Assembly: GCF_030177895.1 (NCBI RefSeq)
Contig: NZ_CP123448.1
Span: 1,240,001 to 1,304,000, forward strand
Length of the DNA: 64,000 bases
DNA from: Kingella negevensis
GTDB taxonomy: Bacteria; Pseudomonadota; Gammaproteobacteria; Burkholderiales; Neisseriaceae
Direction of reading: 5' to 3'
Of the stretch, positions 52,871 through 62,971 are shown in pieces. Made by a program: the position numbers and the translations under genes. Under the pieces are notes generated by a model. It saw nothing but the letters and a program-made list of their open reading frames with translations. It was not told where the DNA came from and ran no database searches. Positions within the stretch are counted from its first letter, which is position 1; every line of letters starts with the position of its first letter.

Positions 52871-54475
52871 TTAATGGAAAATTTTTTCCGCGCTGATAAA
52901 CCATTCGCCGTTTTTGCGTGAATAGAGTGCTGGCATATTGCTATCAATTTTCAAATAGCGATAGTTCAAACGTGGCGTGATGCCGTGCCACGTTAATTTG
53001 TGATGCCATACGGCTGCGCTGATTTGGTACTCTTTGTCTGCACGATGACTGCCATACAAGAAGTGCGCATCTTGGAAACGGCGGTTGGCAAAATTGAAGT
53101 TGGTTCGTGCACCCCATTTTTGGTTATCGTACACCACGCCACTGGTGAAGCCTGCGCGTTTTGAGCTTTCGGCTTTGTCTTTTAGCTTGTCATGGCTGGC
53201 ATTCACGCCACCAAACAGCAACCATCTTGGCGTTGGGTTCCACATCAGCGTTAAGCCCACATTGTTGTTGTAGCCGTTGTAATATTTGGCGACATTATCG
53301 CTGCGGTAACGCGTATTAAAATAGGTATGCGCGGCGGAAATCGACCACTTCGGATTAAAGCGATAACGATAATTGCTGGTTACGCCAAAGCGTTGATTAT
53401 AGCGTTCACCGCCGAGCCAGTTTTGCGCGAAAAATGGCGAGAAGCCGAGTTGGTAACGCCAGCTTTGGTAGCGATAACCTGCACTCAATTGCAACGAGTT
53501 TTCATCGTAATCCGAGTTATCCCAATAATGTACGCCGCTGCCGTTTATGCTCACTCGTGCATAATGGTTGCCTGCTAAGTTGGTGTCTTTTTCCAGTCCC
53601 AGATTGTAGTTGAAACCGTGCGCTGACTTTGGTAAGGCATCGGTATCTTTCACAAAACGTCTGCCGTTATAAAACAGTTCTACGCTATCCGATGCGTTGT
53701 TCACATTATCGGTTTGCGTGTATTGTAAGCCCATATTCGGCTGCCAGCTTTGCTCTTTTTCCATACCTTCTAAATACGCATCGACGATTTTTTGCGCTCT
53801 TGCTTCTGGATTGATACGCGCTTTGGCTTCGGTTAATTCGGCTTTGGCTTCACGGAATTGCTTGTTTTCAAACAACATGATGCCCAAGTCTAAACGCGGA
53901 TAGCCCAATTCAGGCTGCGCGGCGACTACTTTGCGATATTCTGCGATTGCCTGTGGATATTCTTGTTTTTGACGCAATAGTGCGCCTTTGGCATAAGCTC
54001 GCAGCGTTTCGTCTTGTCCTGCTTGCTGTTCTACTGCCAATAGTTTTTCCAGCTCGTCCCATTTTTTGGCGACTAACGCTTGGTTGATTTGGTCGTCTAA
54101 TTGTTGTGTGCTGGTTTGTTGGTTTTCAGGCTGCGATGCTTCAGGCTGTGTTAATTCAGGGATAACATCTTTTTTCGCTGGATTCGGCAACGGCTGCAAT
54201 TCATATTCCTGTTGCACGTCTGCTAAATCGTTTTTTGGCAAATTGGGCAACGGTTTTAATTCATATTCTTCTTGCGTGTTCACATCATCAAACGGCTGCT
54301 GAAATACTTGTGGGTCGTTATGCGTGGCTGTGGCAGCTTTGGCAATGGGGATGGTTTCCACCGTGTTGTTTTCTTTGCGTTTGGCAGTGGCGGAAGTGGG
54401 CAAGTCTTCATCATCTGCTGCATTTGCTGATAAGCTCGCAGCCAACAATAATAAGAAGAGATGATGTGTATTCAT
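52871..54475 (-). CDS. Slam (surface lipoprotein assembly modulator)
   Basis: 534 residues. Signal peptide (about 1-19), then a low-complexity part with two copies of EYEL(K/Q)PLPN, a TPR-like helical domain (about 125-235, DETLRAYAKGALLRQKQEYPQAIAEYRKV), and a C-terminal DUF560 beta barrel of about 14 strands from about 245 (MGLQYTQTDNVNNAS to the end). Slam moves lipoproteins through the outer membrane to the cell surface. It lies 81 bases after a lipoprotein gene, its probable client. Confidence 0.88.
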   Translation of the reverse strand: MNTHHLFLLLLAASLSANAADDEDLPTSATAKRKENNTVETIPIAKAATATHNDPQVFQQPFDDVNTQEEYELKPLPNLPKNDLADVQQEYELQPLPNPAKKDVIPELTQPEASQPENQQTSTQQLDDQINQALVAKKWDELEKLLAVEQQAGQDETLRAYAKGALLRQKQEYPQAIAEYRKVVAAQPELGYPRLDLGIMLFENKQFREAKAELTEAKARINPEARAQKIVDAYLEGMEKEQSWQPNMGLQYTQTDNVNNASDSVELFYNGRRFVKDTDALPKSAHGFNYNLGLEKDTNLAGNHYARVSINGSGVHYWDNSDYDENSLQLSAGYRYQSWRYQLGFSPFFAQNWLGGERYNQRFGVTSNYRYRFNPKWSISAAHTYFNTRYRSDNVAKYYNGYNNNVGLTLMWNPTPRWLLFGGVNASHDKLKDKAESSKRAGFTSGVVYDNQKWGARTNFNFANRRFQDAHFLYGSHRADKEYQISAAVWHHKLTWHGITPRLNYRYLKIDSNMPALYSRKNGEWFISAEKIFH

Positions 54476-54556
54476 TTGAAATATTCCATAGATTTAAAAA
54501 TTTTCAGGCTGCCTGAAAAACCATTTCAAGCAGCCTGAAAAAAGACGCAAGATAAA

Positions 54557-55579
54557 TTAGCGTTTGCCGCCAAAACCAACGTGTTCCAAACCTTTAAAGT
54601 TGGCAGTACCAGCCACTTCTTCAGCATTTGGACCGAAGAAACCTACGGTGTAAGTGCCTACAATACCCTTAGCTGTAGTTGCTTGAGTTTCACCGATACC
54701 AGAAGAAGTTGTGGTTTTGTGTGTATAAGAACCGATTTTGCCTTCTTCCAAAGTAATCGTGCCAGTTGTGTCGATACCTGTAATAGAACCTTTACCTGAT
54801 TTTTTATCAAAGTCTACTGTATAGCTCAACACACCATCTTTGTCAGTGGCTGTGAATGCTTTACCTGAATAGGTATAAGAGCCACTAGTTGGCAATGCAG
54901 CTGTTTTAATAGATGAACCAACCACATCATAAGTATCCATCAATTTATCAGAATAGCTTGTTTTATTAACTTTTTTTACACTAGTATCTTTACTACTATT
55001 AAATGTAGCAAAATCATCGTTGGTCGTATCATAACCAATCACAGTAGAGTAATCTTGATTATAAGCACGTACAGTTTGAGTGAGGTCTCGACGGTAAGAA
55101 TCTTGAACTTCCTTATCTTCTTTATCATAACCGTTATAAGTTAATGTATGTTTGATTTTCATCGTTACATCTGTTACTTCATTCTTCGGTAGATAATCTT
55201 TCAGCTCAATATTACTATCTGTTAAATAAGTTTTGGTTTGATTTTTGGTATCAATTAAATCAATAGTTAAACTTTCTGCAGAAGAAACGATAGTTTTAGG
55301 TACTCTATATAACTCTGCTTTTGCTGCAGCGTCGGCAGCTTCTTTCATACTTGTTTTAATAGCTGCCACATCTAACACAGGTGAAAACGTTACCTTTGTG
55401 GTATTAGTCGTGTTTTCGTTTGTTGTTTCTGTTTTAGAAGAATTATTGTTATTGGTTTTCACACCCAAATTAGAAGACGTAGTGTTTGTCGCGCTCAAAG
55501 CTGAACCCCCACCGCTAGAACCACACGCAGATAATGCTGTAGCCATCGCCATTGCCAATAAAACTATATTTTTACTCAT
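54557..55579 (-). CDS. TbpB-like surface lipoprotein, probable Slam client
   Basis: 340 residues from the ATG at 55579 with GGAAG upstream. Lipobox ALSAC at about residue 19, Gly-Ser-rich anchor and a long Asn/Thr/Ser-rich tether (about 20-55). The handle is beta-strand-rich. The C-terminal barrel has GTYTVGFFGPNAEEVAGTANF and ends GFGGKR, the TbpB/HpuA/fHbp-type barrel signature that Slam recognises. The ligand is unknown. Heme (hemophilin-like), transferrin or host factors are all possible. Confidence 0.83.
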   Translation of the reverse strand: MSKNIVLLAMAMATALSACGSSGGGSALSATNTTSSNLGVKTNNNNSSKTETTNENTTNTTKVTFSPVLDVAAIKTSMKEAADAAAKAELYRVPKTIVSSAESLTIDLIDTKNQTKTYLTDSNIELKDYLPKNEVTDVTMKIKHTLTYNGYDKEDKEVQDSYRRDLTQTVRAYNQDYSTVIGYDTTNDDFATFNSSKDTSVKKVNKTSYSDKLMDTYDVVGSSIKTAALPTSGSYTYSGKAFTATDKDGVLSYTVDFDKKSGKGSITGIDTTGTITLEEGKIGSYTHKTTTSSGIGETQATTAKGIVGTYTVGFFGPNAEEVAGTANFKGLEHVGFGGKR

Positions 55580-55642
55580 GTTTACTTCCAATTCTTGGAT
55601 AAATAAAAAAAATGATATTGTCATTAAAATGAAACTTTTACA

Positions 55643-55707
55643 ATTATTAAAGATACCACCCAATTTATCAAGTTTTTTCTCAACATTTACAACAAAATGT
55701 TGTAAAT
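55643..55707 (-). promoter_or_regulatory. Promoter of the lipoprotein-Slam operon with upstream palindrome
   Basis: On the minus strand TTGATA (55666-55671), 17-base spacer, AATAAT (55643-55648). Upstream at 55685-55707 lies a perfect palindrome, ATTTACAACA AAA TGTTGTAAAT, placed like an activator or repressor site. The sequence is not a textbook Fur box. Confidence 0.6.
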
Positions 55708-55848
55708 CACGCAGAGCTAAAATCCCCATTTTCAGGTTGCCACAATAATTTTCACAAAATCAAGCACAAACAAGTATCGTCCTTTATAATACGCGCGATT
55801 ATTCTATCTTTTCAGGCAGCCTGAAATAACCATTTTCAGGCTGCCTGA

Positions 55849-57027
<1,179 letters not shown>

Positions 57028-57039
57028 TTTAAGGAGTAA

Positions 57040-57354
57040 ATGATGCTAGGTATCAGTAAAGAAACCGTTGTGATAGCAGTAGTCGCATATTTTGGCTATG
57101 ACTATTATGTGAAACATGATGTTACGCCTTTCCCTCCTATGAAAGGCACAGTAGAAAAAGCGATTACGCAATCTAATTTGGAATTTAATAAAGTTTCTGA
57201 TATAGAAATTGTGAACAATTGCCGCCGTACCAGTGGCTCTGTACTGGAGAAAAGTGTGTTTACTTGCGGGATTGAATACACGCAAAATGGCGAAATGTTC
57301 AGCAAAGACATTCGCATTACCAAAACTAAAGGTAAATGGAAAATTGTGGAGTAA
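57040..57354 (+). CDS. Small membrane-anchored hypothetical protein
   Basis: 104 residues. Starts with ATGATG after AAGGAG, so translation is expected. One hydrophobic segment (about 7-22) and a periplasmic domain with two Cys (NNCRRTSGS and FTCGIEY), likely a disulfide. Unknown family. The obgE transcript probably includes it. Confidence 0.7.
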   Translation: MMLGISKETVVIAVVAYFGYDYYVKHDVTPFPPMKGTVEKAITQSNLEFNKVSDIEIVNNCRRTSGSVLEKSVFTCGIEYTQNGEMFSKDIRITKTKGKWKIVE

Positions 57355-57361
57355 TCCACAC

Positions 57362-57396
57362 AAAAAGCAGCCTGAAAACGTTTCAGGCTGCTTTTT
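57362..57396. terminator. DUS-pair terminator
   Basis: AAAAAGCAGCCTGAAAA / TTTCAGGCTGCTTTTT between convergent genes. Confidence 0.85.
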
Positions 57397-58035
57397 TTAT
57401 GCTCGGACATACGGGTTGTATTGCTTTTCATGCCCAATAGTGGTGGTTCTGCCATGACCGGGAACGACTAATGTATTTTCAGGCAGCGTGTAGAGTTTTT
57501 TGGCGATATTTTCCAGCAAATCTTGATGATTGCCGCGCGGAAAATCGGTGCGCCCAATGCTTTCGTAAAACAGCACGTCGCCAGCAATCAGCAATTCTGC
57601 GGCGGCGCAGTAAAACACAACTTGGCCAGGTGTGTGGCCGGGAATGTGCAATACATCAAACGTGTAATTGCCGACCGTGAGCTGTTCTCCTTCGTTGAGC
57701 CAGCGCGTTGGCACGAATGTGGGGCAAACGGGGAATTTATAGGCAGTTGTGGTTTCAGGCAGCGATTCGAGCAAAAATAAATCATCTTGGTGTGGACCAA
57801 TCACAGGAACATTTACGCGCTCTAGCAACATGGGAACGCCGCCTGCGTGGTCTAGGTGTCCGTGCGTGAGCCAGACGGCATTAAGTTTCAGGCTGCGTTT
57901 TTCGATTTCGGGCATGATGTAATCAATGTCGCCACCTACGTCTGTTAAGATTGCGTCTTTGATTTCATCGTCCCAAATGAGGGTGCAGTTTTGGCGGAAT
58001 GGGGTTACGGGGAGGATTTGGATTTGTAAGGTCAT
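57397..58035 (-). CDS. MBL-fold metallohydrolase (glyoxalase II-like)
   Basis: 212 residues. THGHLDHAGG (metal-binding HxHxDH), HIPGHTPGQVVF (second His), GDVLFYESIGRTDFP (bridging Asp), and a final VVPGHG His. Most like the YcbL group of short glyoxalase-II-like enzymes without the C-terminal domain. A thioester hydrolase in the cytoplasm; substrate not certain. Confidence 0.9.
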   Translation of the reverse strand: MTLQIQILPVTPFRQNCTLIWDDEIKDAILTDVGGDIDYIMPEIEKRSLKLNAVWLTHGHLDHAGGVPMLLERVNVPVIGPHQDDLFLLESLPETTTAYKFPVCPTFVPTRWLNEGEQLTVGNYTFDVLHIPGHTPGQVVFYCAAAELLIAGDVLFYESIGRTDFPRGNHQDLLENIAKKLYTLPENTLVVPGHGRTTTIGHEKQYNPYVRA

Positions 58036-58111
58036 GGTTTGTGTTTTTTGGTTAATGATTTGCGGCCTGAAAATGGGTTTTCAGGCTGCATTTTTATTTT
58101 GGATTAAATAA

Positions 58112-58203
58112 GTAGGTCGGTGCATTTATGCCCGACTTTTGAACGCTGTGCAAAATGGCTCAAAAACAGGGTAATTTTGTCGGGCATAAATGCGCCGACC
58201 TAC
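58112..58203. repeat. Inverted-repeat element GTAGGTCGG..CCGACCTAC
   Basis: Arms GTAGGTCGGTGCATTTATG plus CCCGAC and GTCGGGCATAAATGCGCCGA plus CCTAC, 25 bp each with two mismatches, around 42 bases. A half copy lies at 51176. Probably a miniature repeat. Confidence 0.7.
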
Positions 58204-58218
58204 AGGTCTCGCGGAAAT

Positions 58219-59502
58219 TTACTTCGCTGCGTCATACACTTCGCGCACGACTTCGCCAATGGTGGCAATGCCTTTTTGCAGCGTTTCATCAGGCTGGGCA
58301 ATGCTCATGCGAATGCACTCGTGGGCGTGGCGATAGTTTTTTGTATCCAGCCCCACAAAGAAATGCTCGCTTGGGATAATCAGCGTGCCTTTGGCTTTCA
58401 GTCGTTCATACAATTCTTGCGATGTAATCGGCAAGCCTTCAAACCATACCCACAGGAAAATCGCGCCTTCGGGTTTGTGGATTTTCACAGAATAATCTTG
58501 AAATTCTTGTTTCAACAGGGAAACGGCAAGCGCAGCTTGTTTTTTGTAAAACGGTTGAATAGCGTTGTCTGCCAAGTTTTTCAGGCTGCTATCTTGCAAT
58601 AATGGTGTGGCAATCGCGCCGCCGAAACGGGTTGGGGCGAGGTTCACAATGGCATTCAGGCTGCTAATGGCTTGCACGACTTCGGGCGCGGCAACGATGA
58701 TACCTGTGCGTACCCCCGGTAAACCGATTTTGGATAGGCTGAAACAGAGAATGATGTTGCTGTGCCATGTGAGCGTTACGTCGCTGTAAATGATATTGGG
58801 GAACGGCATGCCGTAGGCGTTGTCGATAATCAGCGGAATATTGTGTTTTTGCGCGAGTGCGTCTAGGCGCGCCATTTCGTCGTCTGTGAGAACGTTGCCT
58901 GTGGGGTTAGTTGGGCGTGAGCAACAGATTGCGCCGATTTTGCCGTTTTGCAATTCGGGCAGGTTTTCTAATGCGTCAAAATCCACGCGGTATTTGTAGA
59001 AACCGTCTTGTCCTTCGTGCTGCACATCTTCCATTTTGGGCGGCACGGAAATGAAGTGTTTGCCTTCAACGTGTACGTCTGCGTAGCCGATGTATTCGGG
59101 CGCAAGGGGCAGCAAAATGGCTTTGTCGCTGTCTGCGAATTTGCCGCCGAATAGGTTGAACAGGTAGAAAAAGGCGTTTTGTGAACCGTTGGTTAGGGCG
59201 ATGTTGTCGCTGGTTAAGCCCCAGTTGTATTCGCGGTTAAAGAAATCAACTAATGCGCTGATGAATTTGGTGTCGCCTTGTGGAGTGGAATAGTTGCCGA
59301 CACTTTCTACGCCTGCGCCGTTTGCCACGATTTGTTCGAGTGTTTTTTGGTAGGCTTGATTGACTTCGGGGATTCGCGCTGGGTTGCCGCCGCCGAGCAT
59401 GTTGATGGGGCGGTCGCTGTTGAGTGCGGTACCAAGATCGTCCATGAGTTGCAAAATGCCGCTTTTTTGAGTGAATTTGTTGCCGAAGTTAGAGAATTGC
59501 AT
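58219..59502 (-). CDS. avtA: Valine--pyruvate aminotransferase
   Basis: 427 residues, fold type I PLP enzyme. GGGNPARIP at the start, CCSRPTNPTGNVL, DNAYGMPFPN (Asp for PLP nitrogen), SLSKIGLPGVRTGI (Schiff-base Lys), and R in HECIRMSIAQ. It exchanges amino groups between valine or alanine and their keto acids. Transcribed alone, downstream of the plsX cluster. Confidence 0.93.
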   Translation of the reverse strand: MQFSNFGNKFTQKSGILQLMDDLGTALNSDRPINMLGGGNPARIPEVNQAYQKTLEQIVANGAGVESVGNYSTPQGDTKFISALVDFFNREYNWGLTSDNIALTNGSQNAFFYLFNLFGGKFADSDKAILLPLAPEYIGYADVHVEGKHFISVPPKMEDVQHEGQDGFYKYRVDFDALENLPELQNGKIGAICCSRPTNPTGNVLTDDEMARLDALAQKHNIPLIIDNAYGMPFPNIIYSDVTLTWHSNIILCFSLSKIGLPGVRTGIIVAAPEVVQAISSLNAIVNLAPTRFGGAIATPLLQDSSLKNLADNAIQPFYKKQAALAVSLLKQEFQDYSVKIHKPEGAIFLWVWFEGLPITSQELYERLKAKGTLIIPSEHFFVGLDTKNYRHAHECIRMSIAQPDETLQKGIATIGEVVREVYDAAK

Positions 59503-59607
59503 GGTGTGTTCCTTTGTGGATATGGGGAAAGTATTTTATAGCAGGAATTTATGATGTGGACAAAATTTTTCAGGCTGCCTGAAAATATCAAGCAGCCTGA
59601 AAGTTTG

Positions 59608-60624
59608 TTATTCTGATTTGTTCAACTGAGCCGCAATGCCCTGTTCAATTTTGGCGATACTGTTCGCCTGCGCTTCGTGATACGCTTCTTCCAGCGCGTA
59701 CATGAAACCAATTTTGTCCGTACCGCCGTGGCTTTTCACGACCACACCGTGCAGTCCTAAGAAAATCGCGCCATTGTAACGGCGTGGGTCTAAACGGCGT
59801 TTGAAACTTTTCAGCACAGGCAACGCTGCCAACGCGCTAAGTTTTGTGAACACGTTGCGCGTAAATTCTTGCTTAATCATGCCACCAGCAAAACGGATTG
59901 TACCTTCAACGGTTTTTAGCACCACATTGCCCGTGAAACCGTCTGCCACAATCACATCAGCTTCCGTGTCAAAAATCGTGTTCGCTTCTACATTGCCGAT
60001 AAAATTCAAGTTGCTTTCACGCAGCAGCGTAAACGTCTGTTTTACCGTTTCCGTGCCTTTGATGTCTTCCGTGCCAATGTTCAGCAGACCAATTTTCGGA
60101 TTGGCGTTTTCAGGCTGCAATGCGCGAACCAGTTGCCCACCCATTACGGCAAATTGCAGCAACTGTTCAGGTGTGCAATCCACGTTTGCGCCCAAATCCA
60201 ACACCAGCGTTTGATGCCCTTTTGCTGCAGGCATAAATTTTGCAATCGCAGGGCGGTCAATGCCAGCCAGCGTTTTCAAGACAAAACGTGCAGTTGCCAT
60301 TAAAGCCCCCGTGTTGCCAGCCGAAACCGCCGCTTGCGCTTTGCCTTCTTTCACTTGCTGAATCGCCACGCGCATGGATGAATCTTTTTTGTTTTTCAAC
60401 GCGTGCTGCGGCGATTCGTCCATGCCCACCACTTCGCTTGCATGCACGATTTCTACGCGTTCCATTGGCACGTTTTCTTTTGCCAACGCAGCCTGAATTT
60501 GTGCGCTATCGCCCACCATAATCAGGCGCACGTCTGCTTGATTTTGCAAAAAACGCGCCACCGCAGGCGCAGTAACCGTTAAACCTTCATCGCCGCCCAT
60601 TGCATCGACAGAAAGCGTTATCAT
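59608..60624 (-). CDS. plsX: Phosphate acyltransferase PlsX
   Basis: 338 residues from the ATG at 60624, which follows AAGGA at a normal distance. SVDAMGGDEG at the start, GNTGALMATA, MPAAKGHQTLVLDLGANVDC, and FTGNVVLKTVEG. It makes acyl-phosphate from acyl-ACP for phospholipid synthesis. The usual yceD-rpmF-plsX order is kept, but a phosphoribosyltransferase gene stands between rpmF and plsX. Confidence 0.95.
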   Translation of the reverse strand: MITLSVDAMGGDEGLTVTAPAVARFLQNQADVRLIMVGDSAQIQAALAKENVPMERVEIVHASEVVGMDESPQHALKNKKDSSMRVAIQQVKEGKAQAAVSAGNTGALMATARFVLKTLAGIDRPAIAKFMPAAKGHQTLVLDLGANVDCTPEQLLQFAVMGGQLVRALQPENANPKIGLLNIGTEDIKGTETVKQTFTLLRESNLNFIGNVEANTIFDTEADVIVADGFTGNVVLKTVEGTIRFAGGMIKQEFTRNVFTKLSALAALPVLKSFKRRLDPRRYNGAIFLGLHGVVVKSHGGTDKIGFMYALEEAYHEAQANSIAKIEQGIAAQLNKSE

Positions 60625-60681
60625 ATCCAATCCTTGTTATAGTATTATTGCACTAGACAAATTGTATCACAGCACAAACAA

Positions 60682-60715
60682 TTTCAGGCTGCCTGAACAC
60701 TCAGGCAGCCTGAAA
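60682..60715 (-). terminator. DUS-pair hairpin between the phosphoribosyltransferase gene and plsX
   Basis: TTTCAGGCTGCCTGAA and TTCAGGCAGCCTGAAA, two full 12-mer DUS face to face with only CACT-type loop bases between. A terminator-like hairpin, so plsX may have its own promoter. Confidence 0.65.
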
Positions 60716-60725
60716 AGTATCGTTA

Positions 60726-61259
60726 TTATTCTTCTTGAACACCAGCAGCCGCACGACGGTTATGCGCGTCAATATCTTCAGCGTCCCAAGGATAGTTAAT
60801 CCACCAATCCTCAATTTCTACACCGCTGAAATACGCAATTCCCTCAGGCATTTTGCCTTTTTTTGGTTTTAATTTATTGTGAATCACCGCCACGCCAATT
60901 TTGCCAAAACCATCTTTAATCAACTCGTTCAGCACAAATTCCATGGTTACGCGGCTATCATCCACTTCATCAACCACTAAAACGTTCTTACCAATCAATT
61001 CTTTAGGAATTGGGTCAAGCCATTGGATTTTCTTCACAGAATCATCAGTCTGACCACCTTCTTCATTCAAATAATAAGCAGTTGTTACCGCATAAATCGG
61101 CACATCAATAAAGCAACGCAACATACGCGCAGGGATAAAACCACCACCACCAATAGCAATCATCGCATCATATTGCACACCAGCTTCTTGAATACGCGTT
61201 GCAATTTGTTTCACAGTTTTGTGAACATCATCATAGGTATACCAAACTTTTTGAACCAT
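60726..61259 (-). CDS. Purine phosphoribosyltransferase-like protein
   Basis: 177 residues. PRPP motif VLVVDEVDDSRVTM near residue 94 and GGGGFIPARML near 38. Resembles small xanthine/hypoxanthine phosphoribosyltransferases (Gpt/Hpt-like), with a C-terminal W-rich end (EDWWINYPWDAED). Exact purine preference cannot be read from the sequence. Confidence 0.85.
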   Translation of the reverse strand: MVQKVWYTYDDVHKTVKQIATRIQEAGVQYDAMIAIGGGGFIPARMLRCFIDVPIYAVTTAYYLNEEGGQTDDSVKKIQWLDPIPKELIGKNVLVVDEVDDSRVTMEFVLNELIKDGFGKIGVAVIHNKLKPKKGKMPEGIAYFSGVEIEDWWINYPWDAEDIDAHNRRAAAGVQEE

Positions 61260-61287
61260 TATCTCTATCCCTCAATCAACTACTAAT

Positions 61288-61328
61288 TATAGTTGATTAA
61301 AATATCAATTTCATTTTAATCAACTATA
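61288..61328. repeat. Minimal Correia-like element (termini only)
   Basis: TATAGTTGATTAAAAT and ATTTTAATCAACTATA, a perfect 16-bp inverted repeat separated by 9 bases. The ends match copy 2 (9272), with the core deleted. Lies just upstream of the phosphoribosyltransferase gene. Confidence 0.75.
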
Positions 61329-61370
61329 TTTCAGGCTATTTATTCACGCAGCCTGAAATTTACTATGCGA

Positions 61371-61415
61371 AAAAAGCCAGCCGATATTGCAAAGAGCGCA
61401 ATCGCTGGCTTTTTT
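61371..61415 (-). terminator. Terminator after rpmF
   Basis: AAAAAAGCCAGC / GCTGGCTTTTTT with an inner GATTGC/GCAATATC stem. It separates yceD-rpmF from the phosphoribosyltransferase gene. Confidence 0.85.
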
Positions 61416-61434
61416 TCAATCCTTACCGCAATAA

Positions 61435-61614
61435 TTACTCGCCTTTAGCTTTCATTACTTTGCGACCACGGTACATACCGTTAGGAGAAATGTGATGTGG
61501 GCGATGAACTTCACCAGTTGCCGCATCAACTGATAAAGAAGGTGCAGTCAAAGCATCGTGGGAGCGGTGCATACCGCGGCGTGAAGGGGATTTTTTGTTT
61601 TGTTGAACAGCCAT
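61435..61614 (-). CDS. rpmF: 50S ribosomal protein L32
   Basis: 59 residues. Starts [20 protein letters not shown], the invariant L32 N-terminus, then [20 protein letters not shown] and [11 protein letters not shown]. It lacks the zinc Cys pairs (C-minus form). It follows yceD by 33 bases with a GGAG-type ribosome site. Confidence 0.95.
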   Translation of the reverse strand: MAVQQNKKSPSRRGMHRSHDALTAPSLSVDAATGEVHRPHHISPNGMYRGRKVMKAKGE

Positions 61615-61647
61615 TTCAAGCTCCTGAAAATAAAATAAATAAAAATT

Positions 61648-62148
61648 TTAATCCGACTTTTTCAAACCCGCCAACACGGCAAAAGGATTGGGTTTATCTT
61701 GATTTACGGCATCTAAATCCGTGCTGCCACATTGTTCGTGCTTGGGAGAAAACGGCAAAGCCATTAGGATTTGGTCTTCAATCAGCGAGAAAACGTCCAA
61801 CTCAGCTTCTAAAAGCATGCCTTCCAATTCTTCATCGGCAAGCATGGCTTCATCAAGCGATTCTTCGGTTTCAAACAAAACAATTCGCACATTTTCATCT
61901 AGCGCAAAATCCACAGGTTTCATGCAGCGTTGGCATTGCAACGGCAAGCAGCCTGAAAGTGAGAGCGTTAAAAACGGACGTTGCCATCTATCCACGCCGC
62001 CTTTGAGGGTGTACGCTAATTCTGATGACAATTCGGTAAAATCGTGCGACCAAACACGTTCGTCTAAATCGTTCAATGAAACTTTGCCTTGCAAACTTTC
62101 TTGTTTGATTGCAAACGCTTGGGGGTCAATCAATATTCGGTTTAACAT
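61648..62148 (-). CDS. yceD: YceD (DUF177) family protein
   Basis: 166 residues. The DUF177 core has LSLSGCLPLQCQRCMKPVDF near residues 67-86 (CxxC), acidic EDQILMALPFSPKHEQC with a late Cys. YceD is linked to 23S rRNA processing and stands before rpmF in most proteobacteria. Divergent from maf. Confidence 0.92.
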   Translation of the reverse strand: MLNRILIDPQAFAIKQESLQGKVSLNDLDERVWSHDFTELSSELAYTLKGGVDRWQRPFLTLSLSGCLPLQCQRCMKPVDFALDENVRIVLFETEESLDEAMLADEELEGMLLEAELDVFSLIEDQILMALPFSPKHEQCGSTDLDAVNQDKPNPFAVLAGLKKSD

Positions 62149-62219
62149 AAACGAGGCATGATATAATTTTATTGCTTTGTAGTCAATATTTTTACGCTAT
62201 TTATACAGGGATTTTTGCG

Positions 62220-62804
62220 ATGAGTTTACCGATTATTTTGGCTTCTACTTCTGTTTTCAGGCAGCAGCAACTGCGCACTTTGGGCGTGGATTTTGTGGCG
62301 GCGAAACCTGTGTTTGATGAAACGCCGTTGGCTGGCGAATCGGCGGCGGATACGGCTTTGCGTTTGGCGGTTGGTAAGGCGCAATCTTTGGCTGTGCATT
62401 ATCCGCAACATTTGATTATTGGGGCTGACCAAGTGGCGTGGTGCAATAGCAAGCAGCTCGGAAAACCAATGTCGGTGGAAAAGGCGGCGGCGATGTTGGG
62501 GGAATTATCGGGGCAGCGGATTGAGTTTTACAGCGCGGTTTGTGTGTTGAACACGGTTTCAGGCTGCGTGAAACATCATGTGGATACTACTGTCGTGCAA
62601 ATGCGTGAATTGTCAGACGCGCAAATTCGCCGTTATTTGGCGCGTGAGCCTGATGCGATTTATTGCGCTGGCGCAGCGAAAAGTGAAGGACTGGGCGCGG
62701 CGTTGTTGCAAAAAATTGAAAGTGATGATCCAAATGCGTTGATTGGTTTGCCGATTTTTTGGTTGGTTTCTTGTTTGACTGAGTTTGGGGTGGAAGTGGT
62801 TTAA
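62220..62804 (+). CDS. Maf/YceF nucleotide pyrophosphatase
   Basis: 194 residues from the ATG at 62220. ILASTSVFRQQQL (substrate loop), ADQVA catalytic Asp region, KPMSVEKAAAML, and AGAAKSEGLGAAL near the end. The YceF group hydrolyses 7-methyl-GTP, removing damaged nucleotides. Divergent from yceD with 70 bases between. Confidence 0.92.
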   Translation: MSLPIILASTSVFRQQQLRTLGVDFVAAKPVFDETPLAGESAADTALRLAVGKAQSLAVHYPQHLIIGADQVAWCNSKQLGKPMSVEKAAAMLGELSGQRIEFYSAVCVLNTVSGCVKHHVDTTVVQMRELSDAQIRRYLAREPDAIYCAGAAKSEGLGAALLQKIESDDPNALIGLPIFWLVSCLTEFGVEVV

Positions 62805-62971
62805 ATTTTCAGGCTGCAAACACATTCCGTTATTTTTATCGTTTGACATGGCGTTGCGCCGCCATACCCACGCTTTAGATTGATGAAACGCAACAGTTTC
62901 AGGCCATATTAACAGGGATTGTCGGCTTAGAAAGCCAACCTACGGCAACCTGAAAAGTCGGGCAACAACTT

